Positions 31,384 to 44,345 of a DNA stretch of 64,000 bases are shown here, one piece after another. Under the pieces are notes generated by a model that worked only from the letters and a program-made list of their open reading frames with translations, did no database searches and was not told the origin of the DNA. Each line of letters starts with the position of its first letter. The stretch's first letter is position 1. The position numbers and the translations under genes were made by a program. Source of the stretch: Lunularia cruciata (taxonomy: Eukaryota; Streptophyta; Marchantiopsida; Lunulariales; Lunulariaceae); NCBI GenBank assembly GCA_948567375.1, contig OX419757.1, positions 22,444,001 to 22,508,000 on the forward strand, given 5' to 3'.

Positions 31384-33740
31384 AGAGCTTCAAAGCATTC
31401 TTGCTCTATCATCAAGCTAATTTCAACTTGTACTCCAAGCCTCCTCCATTCTGAACTTCAGATTTCAACAATTTTCTACTCCAAGTGGAGAATTCTTATG
31501 TATTCTTGATGGGTAAAACTCTGTGCAGCTCATATAACCATAAATTTTTTTATGTAGCTTAGATTCAAGAGTTCTAGAATTCAATAAAAATCCTGTAGGA
31601 TAAGCTTTTCAATGACATAATATAGGCCTCAATCAGATCACTACAGCTTCCTTGACAAGCTCTCAAAGTTGGCCAAATGTTTCACAACTTTCACCCTAAT
31701 TTTGAAATCCCTATTTTAGGATTTTGCCCTTGGTTCTTGCCAAATTTCCCCTGATTTCTAAATCATAGGTACACTTTCCTCAAAAAACACTCTAGAAATC
31801 TGAACTCTCAATCATAGTCACAAAAGTGAGAGAATTGACATTCAATTATGATTGAAGAAAGAAGTGCTCCTCCAAGCTTATGACAATCTTTTCAATAAAA
31901 CTTGTTGTATCAGATCTCACTCACTATGAGTCCAGAGCCAACTAAATTTCCATAGTAGTTTTTCACACTCTTTTTTAACACTCTAAAAAGTTTTATGGCC
32001 TAATCCAACCCCAATCCTTAGATGTGTATCAATTCTTGAGCTAGGCTAACTTGTAAGCTCTACAAACCCAAGTATACTTGATCTAAGACCTTGATTTCTA
32101 TATTTGAAGAATTTACATAAAAACATTGTATAGAGGTGCAAACTCTACCCACCAACAACATTGGAAATTTTCATATGGCAACTCAAACCACAACTTGAGG
32201 AGTGACCAAAACTCCAAACCTGATCACTAGCTCTTCTCCATCACCTTACATCTCAAAAGCTTCAACTTCAATCAACCAAATCTGATTTGAGATTAACCCA
32301 AAATTAGAATTTCTTGCACGCAAAACTGTATGCACTTTGTCTTCTCTCCAATATTACTAACAAATTGTAAAAATGTCTCAAGAAAATCTCTCAATTTCCT
32401 ACTTTGTGCTCCTATGTATGAACTTTCTCCTCTTGATTCAATCAATCATACCCCTCCCAAAATCAGCTCAAATCATGTGATTTTTTGGTCCATATTTTAG
32501 CTTGTCACCTCCTCTTTGCAATTGTGGTCTTCAATTCTATAATGGCCTTCCCAAACTATGTTGAGAGTTGAAAAACTTTAGACTCATCTCTTGGAACCCA
32601 ATCTCTTGCACATATGTCCTTTAGTCTTTTTACTTTTTGACAAATGGACCCCACAACTCCACCTTGAAGCTTATGAGCAAACATTTAGGCATTCACCAAC
32701 TATAAAAGCACATATATTGTCAAGTCCTAGACATGTTCTTAAATAAGCACCAGAAGGACTATAGGATCCGGGTTTCCCGTCACTGACTCCATGAATACTG
32801 TCCCAAAACATGCCACCAAACAGTCCCGTAAGCCATCATAATGCAAAATCTGAAGCCTGATGAGAAAAGGATTTGAGAGTGGCAAATCAGGAGCATGGGA
32901 CATCTCATGCTCAAACACTTCCTTTGATGTTCTATAACTCACACATTGCTACAACTATCGTTCTCAATGTCCTCCTCTTCCTTGAGACTCCTCGACTAAA
33001 CACCCCTCTATCTCTCCACTCGCCCTCATCTATATTCATTAGAGCGCTCAAACATGATAAGATTGTAACCCATGTGGCCAATCACATACATGAACATTGA
33101 TTGCTCACATGGCAGCATCTCATCCATCGGATCTGGCATACAACCTACCCCACTAGTGTGGAGATAAACAATGATAATTCACTTTTTAACAGGATATGCA
33201 AACCACAACACAACAACACACTTAGGTAGAATAATCTAGATGACAATCAAGGATTAGGAGCCAATTAGCATTGATGGAAGTGGCATTGGAAGGAGACAAC
33301 CACCACAAAGGAAGGATTGAGAGGGATGAAAATTTATTCTTTTACGGTTTGATCATAGATATAAAAGGGAGCTTAGTGTACTATAGCGTTTTGGTTGATG
33401 GATAGTTGTTAGCATTAATATAGAGATTTCTGAGGAAATTAATCATTAGCTGCTTAGTAAAGAGTAAGGAGCAAGACTTGGATATAGAGAGGAAGACTTG
33501 ATAGCATTAAGGCATTCGTCACAAGGTACGGCAAGGAATGGTCTTCCAATGTAAGGTGACAGCTTGTATCCAAGGGTTATAAAGCTTAAGTTCCTTGTCT
33601 AATGTTGCTCTTGGCTTCTAACATGGATGGTTGCTATAATCAATGGATGAATGTAAACTTGTATGAATTGATGTTCTTATTAATCCTTGCTAGCCTATGA
33701 CTCCACTACAAAATGTCTTGCAGTCTTTTAGTAAGTGTGA
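31384..33740. other. AT-rich DNA without recognisable genes
   Basis: No ORF with a family motif, LTR end, or RNA gene is visible. The slightly richer stretch 32740-33150 has a 67- and a 75-codon ORF on opposite strands but no motif. Confidence 0.3.
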
Positions 33741-33743
33741 GAA

Positions 33744-33808
33744 TTGGTGAGTAGAGAGTGACAACTCTCTACTCACCAAGAGCCTACCAAGGTCATTGGT
33801 AGGCTCTT
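33744..33808. repeat. Two adjacent perfect hairpins
   Basis: Hairpin 1: a 16 bp stem (33744-33759 with 33764-33779) and a 4 nt loop GACA. Hairpin 2: a 13 bp stem (33778-33790 with 33796-33808) and a 5 nt loop GGTCA. The stems share two bases. Both are perfect despite lying in decayed DNA. Confidence 0.85.
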
Positions 33809-33820
33809 ATGGGTGATAGA

Positions 33821-33995
33821 CTTGTGAGACATCTCTTAGGTTAAACATCTTATGGTAGACCTGGCTCCACAATACAACTATGTATAGTATGGGAATCCTA
33901 CCTACAATTCCTCCCTATGGTAGACCTATGAGGCATCTGCAAGGTTAAGCATCCTATGGTAGACTTGGATCCACAATACAACTATGTGCATTATG
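33821..33995 (+). repeat. Two-copy imperfect direct repeat, ~71 bp at ~104 bp spacing
   Basis: 33821-33891 and 33925-33995 share TATGGTAGAC, CCACAATACAACTATGT and flanks, with scattered differences. Function unknown. Confidence 0.75.
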
Positions 33996-34397
33996 AGCTT
34001 GGAGAAGGGCCAGCCATGCAAAGGCTATGTCAAAATTCCCTTGTCCCATAGTGCTCCATAGACATCTAAATATGGGTTAGATCATACTTGCCAACATAAA
34101 CCACAAAGTCTGGGAACAAGGATTGTTTCAAATGGATTTTCTCATCCATAGGAAGCAAAGAGGATGAGGTACCAATGAAACGCCATCACCTCTCCCACTT
34201 GCTGTAGAGGAAGGACATCCAATGAATAAGAGGAAGATGCCAACTATGGGTACCATCATCCCTATTGTGGCTCTAGTCTACAAATCAATTCCTTGCAATT
34301 GAGAAATCTTGCACTATATGACAAAACATTATAAAAAACAAACTCGCATGATGGCCAATTTTTTCAAGAGGACTAATAATGCAAAGGTAAAGATGTC

Positions 34398-35555
34398 TTG
34401 CCAAAGCCCAACAAACCAACATGGCAACCCATGTCTCCAATGAAGGAAGGACAAACAAAGGATAATGATGTTGTTGTTGATAGGAAATCCCTACCTAATG
34501 GCAATTTGGTTGGCACAGCCAAGGCATCAACCCCTGCTCATAAAGCAATGGAGAAGGTTGTCCCAAGTCAAGCTGAGGATCTTGTGCTAAAAACAAGGAA
34601 CCAATGAATGTGCCTAAAAGAAAGAAGGCCCTACTAAAACAATTGGGCCATGATGACAATTCTCTAGCTTGGTTAATAGCAGCCTATATAGTCCATACCG
34701 TGACACCAACAATGGAAGCATTGGAGGAAATTCTTCCATTGTTCCAGAAGTTGGATCTAATGATGAAAGAAACGGTGGCCCTCATACATCACTTGCACCA
34801 ACTAGTTCAATCTAAGCAAACACAAACAAACAGAGAAATTAAGGAGTGATTAGAGAGTTCCAAAAGGAGGAACTAAAATGATAGGAGTACAAAAAAGGCC
34901 TAATCCAGGGGTTGAGGAAGGAGGTTGACAATTACAATCTGCAAGTCTTCCACCAATAGAATCAACACAAAGAGGAGATCCGTAATTAGGACGATGAATT
35001 TGCAATCCTATGAAATGAGCTAGAAATGGCCCATGCCAATTCAAAGGCAATGGAGACCAAATATGATAATCTAAAACAATGACTTACCTTTGCATCTCAG
35101 ATCTATCCACCGACTTGAACCATCAATAAGAGAAGGTGTTGGAACAAAAGAAGAGGATTTTTAAGGAGATGAAAAATGAACTAAGCACCATACAAGCCAA
35201 TATGGAAAGTGAACAAATGGGGTTGTTCATAACTATAAGGCATACAATCACTCAACTTCTCAGCCAATTGGAGCACATGGCAAGCAAAACATTCCAACAT
35301 ACAAAGGTAAAGAATTTTCACATTCAAATTGATGCGCTAGAGATGAAAACCTACACAAACAAGAAACTTAGGCTATTGTCTACCAAACTCTAGGGCCACA
35401 CTAATGCAAAGTTTGAGGATGGTCAAACTGGCTTTGAACATATTATGGATGGATACAAAAAAGAGCTCATAGACCTTGTGCAAATATGCAAAGGAGGTGA
35501 GAGTTTGTCCCAAATACCATCCAGTCTTCCTAACAAGGAATAATGCATAAAGCAT
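34398..35555 (+). pseudogene. Degenerate coiled-coil ORF, possibly the C-terminal half of Q
   Basis: Open stretches at 34398-34607, 34604-34849 and 35136-35393, separated by stops, encode a charged linker (KASTPAHKAMEKVVPSQAED) and then helical, Glu/Lys/Gln-rich sequence (LEEILPLFQKLDLMMKETVA, QLLSQLEHMASKTFQHTKV). The order, linker then long coiled coil, matches the C-terminal half of ORFb in D and P. It lies 3.5 kb downstream of the Q N-terminal domain, so membership of Q would need an insertion between them. Confidence 0.45.
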
Positions 35556-35559
35556 TGTC

Positions 35560-36000
35560 TCACAAAAGCAATAGTTTTGTTTTTTGTTCCTAAATGATGG
35601 GGTACTGTTTTTTATACATTGTTGGTGTTTTCATTTTTATAAATTTAGGATTTTCATGGATGTACATACTTTGTACATAGATACTTGGATTACAAATACA
35701 AGAAGTAAGTATTAGTCCATTAGTGGTAGGTAATAATTGGCTGAGGTGAATATAATCCATAGCTACTTAACTTTAGGTTTAGGGTTAGCAAATAAGATGT
35801 GATCAACTTTGAGTGGCTTAGATGTGAAATTTCCATCCATTGTAACCAATGGATCTTTCCACTGCCAAGCAAGAAATGTACAAAAAGCTTATGCTTGATG
35901 TTTGTTGGGTTTATTTGGTACATCCTTCTTTTTCAATAAATAAAAAGTTTATACCATCAAGACTCATGAGTTGGTGTATATGTATTATTTTGCACTCTTA
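35560..36000. other. AT-rich spacer
   Basis: No gene or repeat end is recognised. Confidence 0.3.
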
Positions 36001-36004
36001 ATGA

Positions 36005-37428
36005 ATGATGGTATGCTTGGTAAATGAAGGAGTGATGAATCTTGAGGTATCACCCAAAGCACTGGAGTCCGGGTATCATTATTGTGGAACTAGAGTGTCT
36101 CACTATAGAAGCTTTGCCAAAGTCAAGAACAATACAAGAACATGCCTTTGCAAGCTTGGTGTCTTATCAAGTAACACTCTTATGTATGATTGAATAGTGC
36201 AAATCATTCCAGACTCTTGTGATATTGTGCCTTTTGGGAAGAGTAGAACATTATGTTACTATTATAATCTTCAAGGTGATTGAACTTTTGAATTCTATTA
36301 CTCTTGTTCATTTTGCAAAGCCATCAGACACCATTTCATGAAAGATTATAGCAAGTTACATCTCATAAAACCCATGGTGAGAGTAATGCACAAATTGTGA
36401 TTCCTATGAACTATAATTATGATAATGATTACTATGGTAGTTTGGGGCTTGGATGGACAAAAGGAGAAATGAGAGCTTCTAGAACAAAGTGACATTTGTT
36501 ATGAATGAACCAACCTCCCTTCAGGAATCCTTTGGATTTTACCATTAGAACACTAGAGAATAGACTGCTTAGAGTTTTGTAGTGTCCCTAGTTTGGTGAC
36601 ATTACCCTCTTTTGGGAATGATAATGCCCAAGAGGTTGAACATGAAATAATAGATTATCATGATAGCGACCCTATTTGTCTCAATTTTAGTCAATTACAA
36701 CTCATATCCTTGAGGGAATGACTCATTCTTGCCTACTATACCACAAGTACATCAACATTGACTCACCACACATACTCCCTACCATGTAAGACCAAGACAT
36801 ATTCAAGACATCCTTGAGCTAAGGAAGAAAGGAACCAATTTAGGGTACAAATATTTAGGATTATCACCCATATTAGGAAAATAGTCTTATTGATTTTAAA
36901 TTTCATAAACTCAAATTTCCCATACTATGCTATACAATGGCTAGATGTCCATGACATTGTATATATTGTTAAGAAGATGCATTCTACTATATATAATTAT
37001 AGAGTTAGCATTGATTTGATGCAACAAGACTTATATTGAGGAAAGTCAAAGTTAAACAAGTATCAAAAGAAGAATGAAGAGAAAGCACAAAGTTGTAGAG
37101 TGAGAGAGATTATGTCAATTTGGATATAGAAAAGTCAAAGCAATACTTCCTCAAAATGAAACATACCATGGATGTGATCATGGAGGATAACCAAAAAAAG
37201 AATTTCAAAAGTAAGTACATCATCTTGATCCTTATTAAGAAATTAGATGCAATAGAGGACCAACCAAAGAAATTACACAAAGATTGGTTGAGACTCAAGA
37301 TATCCAAGAGCACTATAGGGAAAGAAAGAGTATTAAAAATTGTGGAAACCATGTTGGGAGTAGTGAGGGTTTGGTTATGGAAATTGGAAGAGGAGGAGAG
37401 AATGGCTATTACTCAAACAAGAACTTGA
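36005..37428 (+). pseudogene. Fragment of an unidentified repeat family (copy 2)
   Basis: Open segments at 36005-36193 (GVMNLEVSPKALESGYHY), about 36590-36720 (LVTLPSFGNDNAQEVEHEII), about 36950-37005 and 37120-37428 (KKLDAIEDQPKKLHKDWLRL) are in series. Matching words occur near 21865 and 23310. The last segment is Lys/Glu-rich and helical. No retroelement enzyme motif is visible. It could be a gag-like or other ORF of an old element. Confidence 0.35.
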
Positions 37429-37839
37429 ATAGCCATTATGAATCAAACATTAATTAAATCATCAATAGTTGTTCTACAAGAAAGGCAGCAAGCATCAAGT
37501 ACTATGAGTTGTTAAAAATAGTGATGCATACAATTGGAGATGTTAATCATACAAAACATTGTGAAATTCTAATAGATCAATATATCTCACAATTAACTAT
37601 GATTGTATAATGGTTGGGGATCCAAAACACACATAGTATTACTAGAGGAAAGCATAACCTTATCACCAATTTTAAAAGTGAGATCACAATGATGGATATC
37701 AACATCTTGCTTATAATAATAGGGAGTTAGCAAAATATTTAGTAGAATCATTTAACATACACCAAAAATGAGGTAGAACTAACATAATCTATGAATGCTA
37801 AGAATATGCTAAAAGCATCTTAAAAACTTTGTAGTAGAA
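37429..37839. other. AT-rich spacer before fragment K
   Basis: No gene is recognised. The 5' end of the K LTR may lie inside it, but it is too decayed to place. Confidence 0.3.
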
Positions 37840-39318
37840 TACCCATGAAGCATCTAGAAAGATTTGAGGTGAGAAGCTTCTAGGTACCTTCCAAGGATGG
37901 GTAACTTGTAGATCAAGGTAATGGCTAGCTTAGCTTGTACGCCAAGAATGCAACTTCTAGAAGGAACCTTCATTGGCAACTTCTAAGGTAGCTCAGCTTG
38001 CATTCCAAGATGATGACTCCAAGAGGAAAGATTCTTTGGAAGCTTCTATATAGCTTTGCATTGATTTTCTATAAATACCAATTCCTAAGCTCATGCTAAG
38101 CCATCAAAGTTACTTACAATTGAGAGTTTTAGTGTGACTTGACCTTCCATTCTTCTATTCTCCTATTTCTCTCCTCATTCTTTTACATTAATATCAAAGT
38201 AGGGAAGGAATGGATGGAATATATAGATCACCAAATTAGTCTCCCCAACCATAGGAATTTTTATATATGTGTACTACCAAAGCATCATTTCAAATAGTTC
38301 ATCACTTCTAACTTTGGCCAAGATTTTCTTAATATGATCACTTTGTTTGATGAACTATTGATCCTTCCGGTTGTTACTTATAGAGAGTGGTGGACATGTT
38401 ACATCTATGTGCTAACCTAGATAATTGCAAGTAGCTAGTTGATAGTGTAGCAATCATGGTGGCATTACCCAAAGTTATCATTATTATGTAGCAAAACTTG
38501 AGCATCTTAGTCTATTATTGGAATAGAGATATTATGATGGGTAACAAAAAGAGAAATTGGAGAGGGCAACATTTTGAGAAGGAGAAGATTGTATTCAATT
38601 TCCAAAACCAAAGATCTTTGAAAGTAAGAATCTATTGGATGCAATAGAGAATTTTATGTTGATTGTGAATAATATTTTCTATATTGACAACTTATTGAGA
38701 ACTTGATTAATTTTAACAAGACTGAAGGCTCAACCTATGCAAGTTTGATTTGCTTGTAAGGTATAGTATCTGATTTTGGTTGATTTTGGGATTTTTTAGA
38801 ATTACATGTCTATGCAATTAGCAAAAGAATTAGGTATTCATATAAAACTAATGTTATGTAGCAAATTGATGATGGTAGATGGTAGATGGTAGAAAGGGTT
38901 CTACATTCCAAATCTCAAACCTTGTTGCATTCAAGATTGATGAGGAGTATTTCAAGTACATGAGATTCATAGCCACCCCTTTACATTATGATATCATTCT
39001 TGGTCTTTCTTAGCTTGAATGTCATAAGGTTAAATTTGATTGGACCCAATGACAAATTCAAGAAAGACACCAAGGTAAGAATTACCAATTAGGTTGTTTG
39101 GCATATCAAAGTAAGATATCTAAGAATAGTTGATCCCAAGATGGATAGTTTTTCAATATAGTAACTATAGAGCATGCTTTGGAAGAAGATATTATTGTTT
39201 TTGTAATGGGATCATACTAATTGCACAAGGAGGCTCTAATGAAGATGAAAAGCTAGTGGTTGATCTAATAGTTCAAGAGTTTATAGGTTTTTTTTGGATG
39301 ATCTTCTACAAGGATTAT
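37840..39318 (+). mobile_element. Fragment K: B-family chromovirus, old and internally deleted
   Basis: 37840-38187 matches the B LTR, with TTCTAGAAGGAA-type blocks, CTATAAATACCAA TATA region and the end TTTTACA at 38187. A decayed primer site (TAATATCAAAG) follows. The early gag region is present (about 38200-38690). The sequence then jumps to protease (LAKELGIHIKL near 38820, LHYDIILGLS near 38985). LTR J enters at 39319. The continuation should lie beyond the right edge of the window. Confidence 0.8.
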
Positions 39319-40953
39319 TGTGACAACCCGATAAATATCACTTTTGCAGTAATTAGTAAGTAAAGTTTGTTCCTATAGAGATATGAGTAAAAAATGGTCA
39401 AATACAAAGTACACAATAACAATGTAGTTCTTCTTGAGTTTTTCTTTAATCTCCTAACTAGAAACCACACCCAAAAGAGAGCAATAAGCACTGACTTGTA
39501 GTCTCATCACAAATTAACACTCCATAATCACAACTCCATCAAATATTTCTAAAAAAACTTGATTGTGATGATTTAGATTCTTTTGAAGAAGGCTACTTCA
39601 CTACAAAATGATCTTGCCTCAGAATTTTGTTCCACCTTTCCACTGAAGGCACAACTTCCTTAATCAAAATTGCTTTGCATCAACCTCATACTGCACTCAC
39701 CAATGCAAAATATTACCAACTCTACAATTCCTCACGGATCTATCAAAGAATTGCTTCAGTTGCTATCCACTAAGGATCAAACACACAAAATGAAATCAGA
39801 GTTGTGGAATCCAACATCCAACAATCTCATTGATTTTCACTTCAAATTTCTCCAAACACTCACAAAAACACACACAAGATTGATAGTCAGAATTAAGTTG
39901 AAATGACGAGCACTAAGTTATAGCACTTTGCTTTACTCAACTTCAAAAATACAAATATTGAACAAAAACACACTGCAAATGCATCCTTTAAATAGGTGTG
40001 ACAACCCAACAAGTATCACTTTTGCGGTAACCAATAAGTAAAATTTTGTTCCCACAGAGATATGAGTAAAAAATGGTCAAATATGAAGTAAAACAATGAC
40101 AACGTAGTTCTTCTTGTTTGTATCTTTCATCTCTCAGGTAGAAACCACACCCTAAAGAGAGTAACAAGCTCTGACTTGTAGTTTGTCATAAATTACATAC
40201 TCATAATCACAACTCCATCAAATTCTATCCAAAAAAATCTTCATTGTGATGATTCAGATCTCCCAAAGATGGCTACTTCACTACAAAACTTCACCTTAGA
40301 ATTGTGTTCCATCCCTCCACTAAAGGCACAACTTCCTAGATCAAAATTGCTTCACATCAAACTCACGTTACACTCACAAATGCAGAATACTACCAACACT
40401 ACAATTCCTCTCGTATTTGTCAAGGCATTGCTTTGATTACACTTCACTCAAGATCAAGGCTACAGACATCCAACATCCAACAAACACACAGACTTGCACT
40501 TCAAAAATTCTCCAAACACTCACAAACACAAGCACTTGATACTTGATACTTGGAATTAAGTTCAAGCAACGAGCATTGAACTCAACACTTTGCTTTATCT
40601 ATCTTCAGAAATTATGAATTCTAAACAACATTTTGTTGCACATGGCTCCTTTAAATAGACAAAGACTTTGACAATTAACTAACAAGTATAGCCATTTCCT
40701 AACAACTTTAATGACTTGCAGATTTGAAATGACAATGCACTTCTTCATATCTACCTCTTCAAATCTCAAAATTGTTACTACTTTGATCTTATATCAACCT
40801 TACCTTTGGCTTCCAAACTTGATTCTACTTCAATAATTTCTCCTTCTACGGGTCTATCTAATACTACTCTTATATCTTCTATTTTCTACTATTTCTTCAC
40901 TACAAACTACAATTGCATTCATATCAAATCTATTTACATCTTTATCTTTTGAG

Positions 40954-40958
40954 CCATT
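40954..40958. repeat. Target-site duplication of element D (left)
   Basis: CCATT here and at 60926-60930 are identical and abut the D LTR ends. Confidence 0.93.
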
Positions 40959-41629
40959 TGTGACAACCCGGCAAATATCACTTTTGCGGTAATCAGGTAA
41001 GTAAAGTTTGTTCCCACAGAGATATGAGTCAGAAATGTCTAAATATGAAGTCAAATAGTAACACTTGCAGTTCTTCTTGGTTGCGTCTTTAATCTCTCAA
41101 GTAGAAACTACACCCAGAAGAGAGTAACAAGCACTGATTTGCAGTCTTGTCACAAATTAACACTCCTTAATCACAACTCCATCAAATCTTTCCAAACAAT
41201 CTTGATTGTGATGATTCAAGCTCTCCCAAAAATGGCACTTCACTGCAAAACGACTTTGCCTTAGAATTGTGTTCCACCCCTCCATTGAAGGCACAACTTC
41301 CTCGATCAAAATTGCTTCACATCAACCTTGCACTGCACTCACAAATGCTGAATACTACCAGCACTACAATTCCTCTCAGATCTGTCAAGGCATTGCTCCG
41401 ATTACACTTCACTCAGGATCAAACACACAGAATGAAGATCAAGGCTGCAAAATCCAACATCCAACAAGCATTTTGACTTGCACTTCAAATTTCTTCACAC
41501 ACTCACAAACACAAACACAACATTGATACTCGGAATCAAGCTTAAGCAACGAGCACTACTTCACAACACTTTGCTTTATCTATTCTCAGAACTATGAGCA
41601 CTAAACAACATTTGACCGCGAATGCCACT

Positions 41630-41637
41630 CTTAAATA
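41630..41637 (-). promoter_or_regulatory. Downstream TATA box of D 3' LTR
   Basis: TATTTAAG (minus), ~120 bp after the ORFb stop. Confidence 0.6.
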
Positions 41638-41755
41638 GTGAAGCAATGGACAATTATCTTCCTAATGTACCTCTTCCTTATGACTCTACAAACCTACTGA
41701 TCCAAAATGACAATGCACCTCTTCACATCTGCCTATTCAAATCTCAAATTGGTTA

Positions 41756-43939
41756 CTAATCCGATCTGATGTTTACTTCTTCCTTGGCTTTCAAACTCAA
41801 ACCCAAAGCAACTTTACTTCCTAATATTCTATCCTTGGGTTTCATATCTCCTACATCTTCTACCAGATCCAACAATTCTCTTTCCTGATCTGATATTTCA
41901 CTAGTGGGTAATCTATCTAACTCCTTATCTCCCGACCCACTCTTCTTTATTTGTCTCCAATGGTAACTCTGAAGACATTTGCACTCCTACTTCATCTACT
42001 TCAGGTTTGGCTCTAACGTCTTTCTGAAGTTTATCTATCTCTAATTTTACTAAGTCTAATCTAATCGTGATATTGTCTTTGACTTCCAATATCTTCCTAT
42101 CTACACGAGTCCTGAGACTAATCAACAACGTGTTCAAATCTGTATCCTTCGCCTGTCTCCTCCTCGTCTCCTGCACCAACAACTTCAACTTGTGCAGCCT
42201 CATCTCCACAATTTGAATACTGGCCTCTGTACTTAACATTGCATTCATCTTGATGATCATCTCCTTTAATGGCTCCTATCTCATCTTCCTTTCCCATTCT
42301 CGATCTGCAAGCCAATCTTCTCTATACATTGCCAATTCCGCCTCAAACTCGGCTTTCATAGTTTCTTTCTCCTTCTCCTTCTGCTCAATCTTCTCCTCCT
42401 AATTACGAAGTAACTCTCATAATCTCTCTTCTTCCCTATATCTCATTGTCAACTCCCGCTGCCACAGTTGCTTCTTCTCTTCTACACTCTCCATCACTCT
42501 ATCGAGCTCTTGTTCCTTTGCTGCTACCCTCACCATAGCTGGGATAATTTCAAGTCTGGAATCAACAAACTGTTGCTTCAAGATTTCATTTTCTGCTACT
42601 TGTCTTTCCCTTGCTATGTCACTCTTCTTCACAAGTTCTTCTTGATACCTTGCTTCTCTCTTCAAGTCCTCAATCACTTGATTATATACTATTGCCTCCC
42701 CTCGCAATACTTCCCTTTCCTCCTCGCCTCGGGTTATACTCTTCTTCAACTCCAAGTTCTCTTCTTCTAATCTTGCCAATACCTACAACACAGTCTTCAC
42801 CTTCGGACATGTCGACTGCATCTCTTTCTTCTTGTACTCCAACTTCACCAACAATGGACACATGATTTCTTGCAAGTACTCCATTCCATCACTCACAACT
42901 ACTTCCTCCTGCGTAGCAATCTCCTTCCTTACTTCTTCTTCATCCAATACTTGCCTCCTTCACTTCAATCTTTGTATCAGAATAGATGCTTCACTTCCCG
43001 AGCTAGCATTTGCTTCTTCCTTCACCTTACTCGGATCCGCTTCACACTTTGCCTTGCATCTTGAACAAACTACCCTCTAGATTGTAGACTTCTCCTCCTC
43101 GGGCTCAAGTACTTTGTCCTCCAACTTCTCATTATTTTCTTGCTCGAGCTCCACGCAAACTTCTTCTTCTTCTTCAGCAGCAATAGGTACCGACATCATC
43201 TCTCCACCTTCATCACTATTGCTACTCGTATCTCCACTTTGCAGCATGAGCTCCGGTTCTTCCTTGCATTCCGAGTCTTTGGACTTTCACTTGGCTTTGC
43301 CTTCCGAGTCTTTGTCTTCTAATGCGATCACCACCATGCCTCTCCTGGTCTTCCAAGTTCTTGTCTTGTCTTTGGCTTCTCCTTGCCGACTCTGCTTCTT
43401 TGACTTTGGAGTACTTACTTCTATCTCCACGCTCTTACCCGTCTTCACGTAGTACTCATCCGTGCTTCAAATTTGAAGAATGTATTGCTGTTCCTCCACG
43501 TCGACTTCTCTTCTCAAGTCAGGATGGAAGTGAGAACCATTCGGTTGCGCTCCGCCAAATTAAGCAAATTCAACCCAAGGTAGAAATGTGCTGCAAACGG
43601 CACAATGTAGTGCGGAGGCGACTTATCTTGCAAATTCCACACCATCTATCTCGTCCTCCCATGGAAGCACCTTGCCCAATTGATATGTTCTCCTGCAAAT
43701 AGCTTATGGAAGAACACCGCTTGGTGTTTCATCACATAAGTCATTCTCTCCGGCTTCAAGATTGCCATGAGAGCACTCACAATACCTCTCTTCACTGGAT
43801 ATTTGTAACTCTCAACCTTATACCCATTCTTTGTTCTCTTTGAAGAGAAAGCATCCCTCGCTTCTTGGGTCTCTTCTGCTACTTCTCCCTTCCCCAAGAA
43901 TGTGGCACCCTGCTCCGCGCTTGCCTCTCTCCCGAGCAC
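41756..43939 (-). pseudogene. LTR-borne ORFb in D 3' LTR
   Basis: The order is the N-terminal domain (VLGREASAEQGATF, TKNGYKVESYKYP, AVFFHKLFAGEHINWARCFH at 43646-43939), an acidic Glu/Ser linker (about 43100-43450), EYLQEIMCPLL (about 42855-42890) and a long coiled coil (EEENLELKKS, KKSDIARERQVAENEILKQQ, LVQETRRRQAKDTDLN), ending in a TAG at 41756. Frame changes occur near 43640, 42780 and 42260. Total length would be ~700 residues. It lies wholly in the LTR on the gag-pol strand. No known enzyme motif is recognised. Confidence 0.7.
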
Positions 43940-43960
43940 TAATCTCCAATCCGACTCTGT

Positions 43961-44317
43961 CTAGCAAGCCAGATTTCGTCTCTTCTCCACTTCCTTGGAG
44001 CCATCAAGACACTTACTCTCGATTATCTCCGTCATGAAACCTGGAAAACTCACATTCCAGTTCCACGCCAAGAAGGTGATCCAAAGTCGGCTCAAGACTT
44101 CAATCCTTGCAATCACATCTAACCTTTGAATCGTGTGATTTCTCATTGCGAATTTGGAGTTCTTCTTTCCTCCTCCCATCTCTCCTATTTTCTCACTGTC
44201 TCTCGGTTTCACTCTCTCAAATTCCCCTCTGCACACTAGCGCATCTTCAACTCTACTTCCCTTCCCACAATCACCTACAAGAAGACTTCTCAACGGCAAA
44301 GGAAAATTGCTCGACAT
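43961..44317 (-). CDS. LTR-borne ORFa in D 3' LTR
   Basis: A 118-codon ORF from an ATG ~20 bp downstream of the upstream TATA box. It contains TIQRLDVIARIEVLSRLWIT and FLAWNWNVSFPGFMTEI, shared with P. It ends at a TAG; in the same frame ESDWRLVLGREA of ORFb follows at once. This may be the true N-terminal part of one long protein or a separate small ORF. Function unknown. Confidence 0.5.
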   Translation of the reverse strand: MSSNFPLPLRSLLVGDCGKGSRVEDALVCRGEFERVKPRDSEKIGEMGGGKKNSKFAMRNHTIQRLDVIARIEVLSRLWITFLAWNWNVSFPGFMTEIIESKCLDGSKEVEKRRNLAC

Positions 44318-44337
44318 TGCTTTGTCATTAGCCCAAT

Positions 44338-44345
44338 TTTTATAG
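44338..44345 (-). promoter_or_regulatory. Upstream TATA box of D 3' LTR
   Basis: CTATAAAA (minus), upstream of ORFa and ~385 bp inside the LTR. The same site in the 5' LTR is at 60531-60538. Confidence 0.65.

Noticed and set aside
33744-33808. Transcription terminator or tRNA-like structure
   Set aside because: No U-run follows the stems, no gene precedes them, and no tRNA cloverleaf or A/B box is present.
41267-41526. Plus-strand ORFs repeated near 57749 and 39670
   Set aside because: They recur only because they lie in the repeated U3/R part of the D-family LTR, downstream of ORFb; the frame is on the strand opposite transcription and contains the LTR end, so coding is unlikely.
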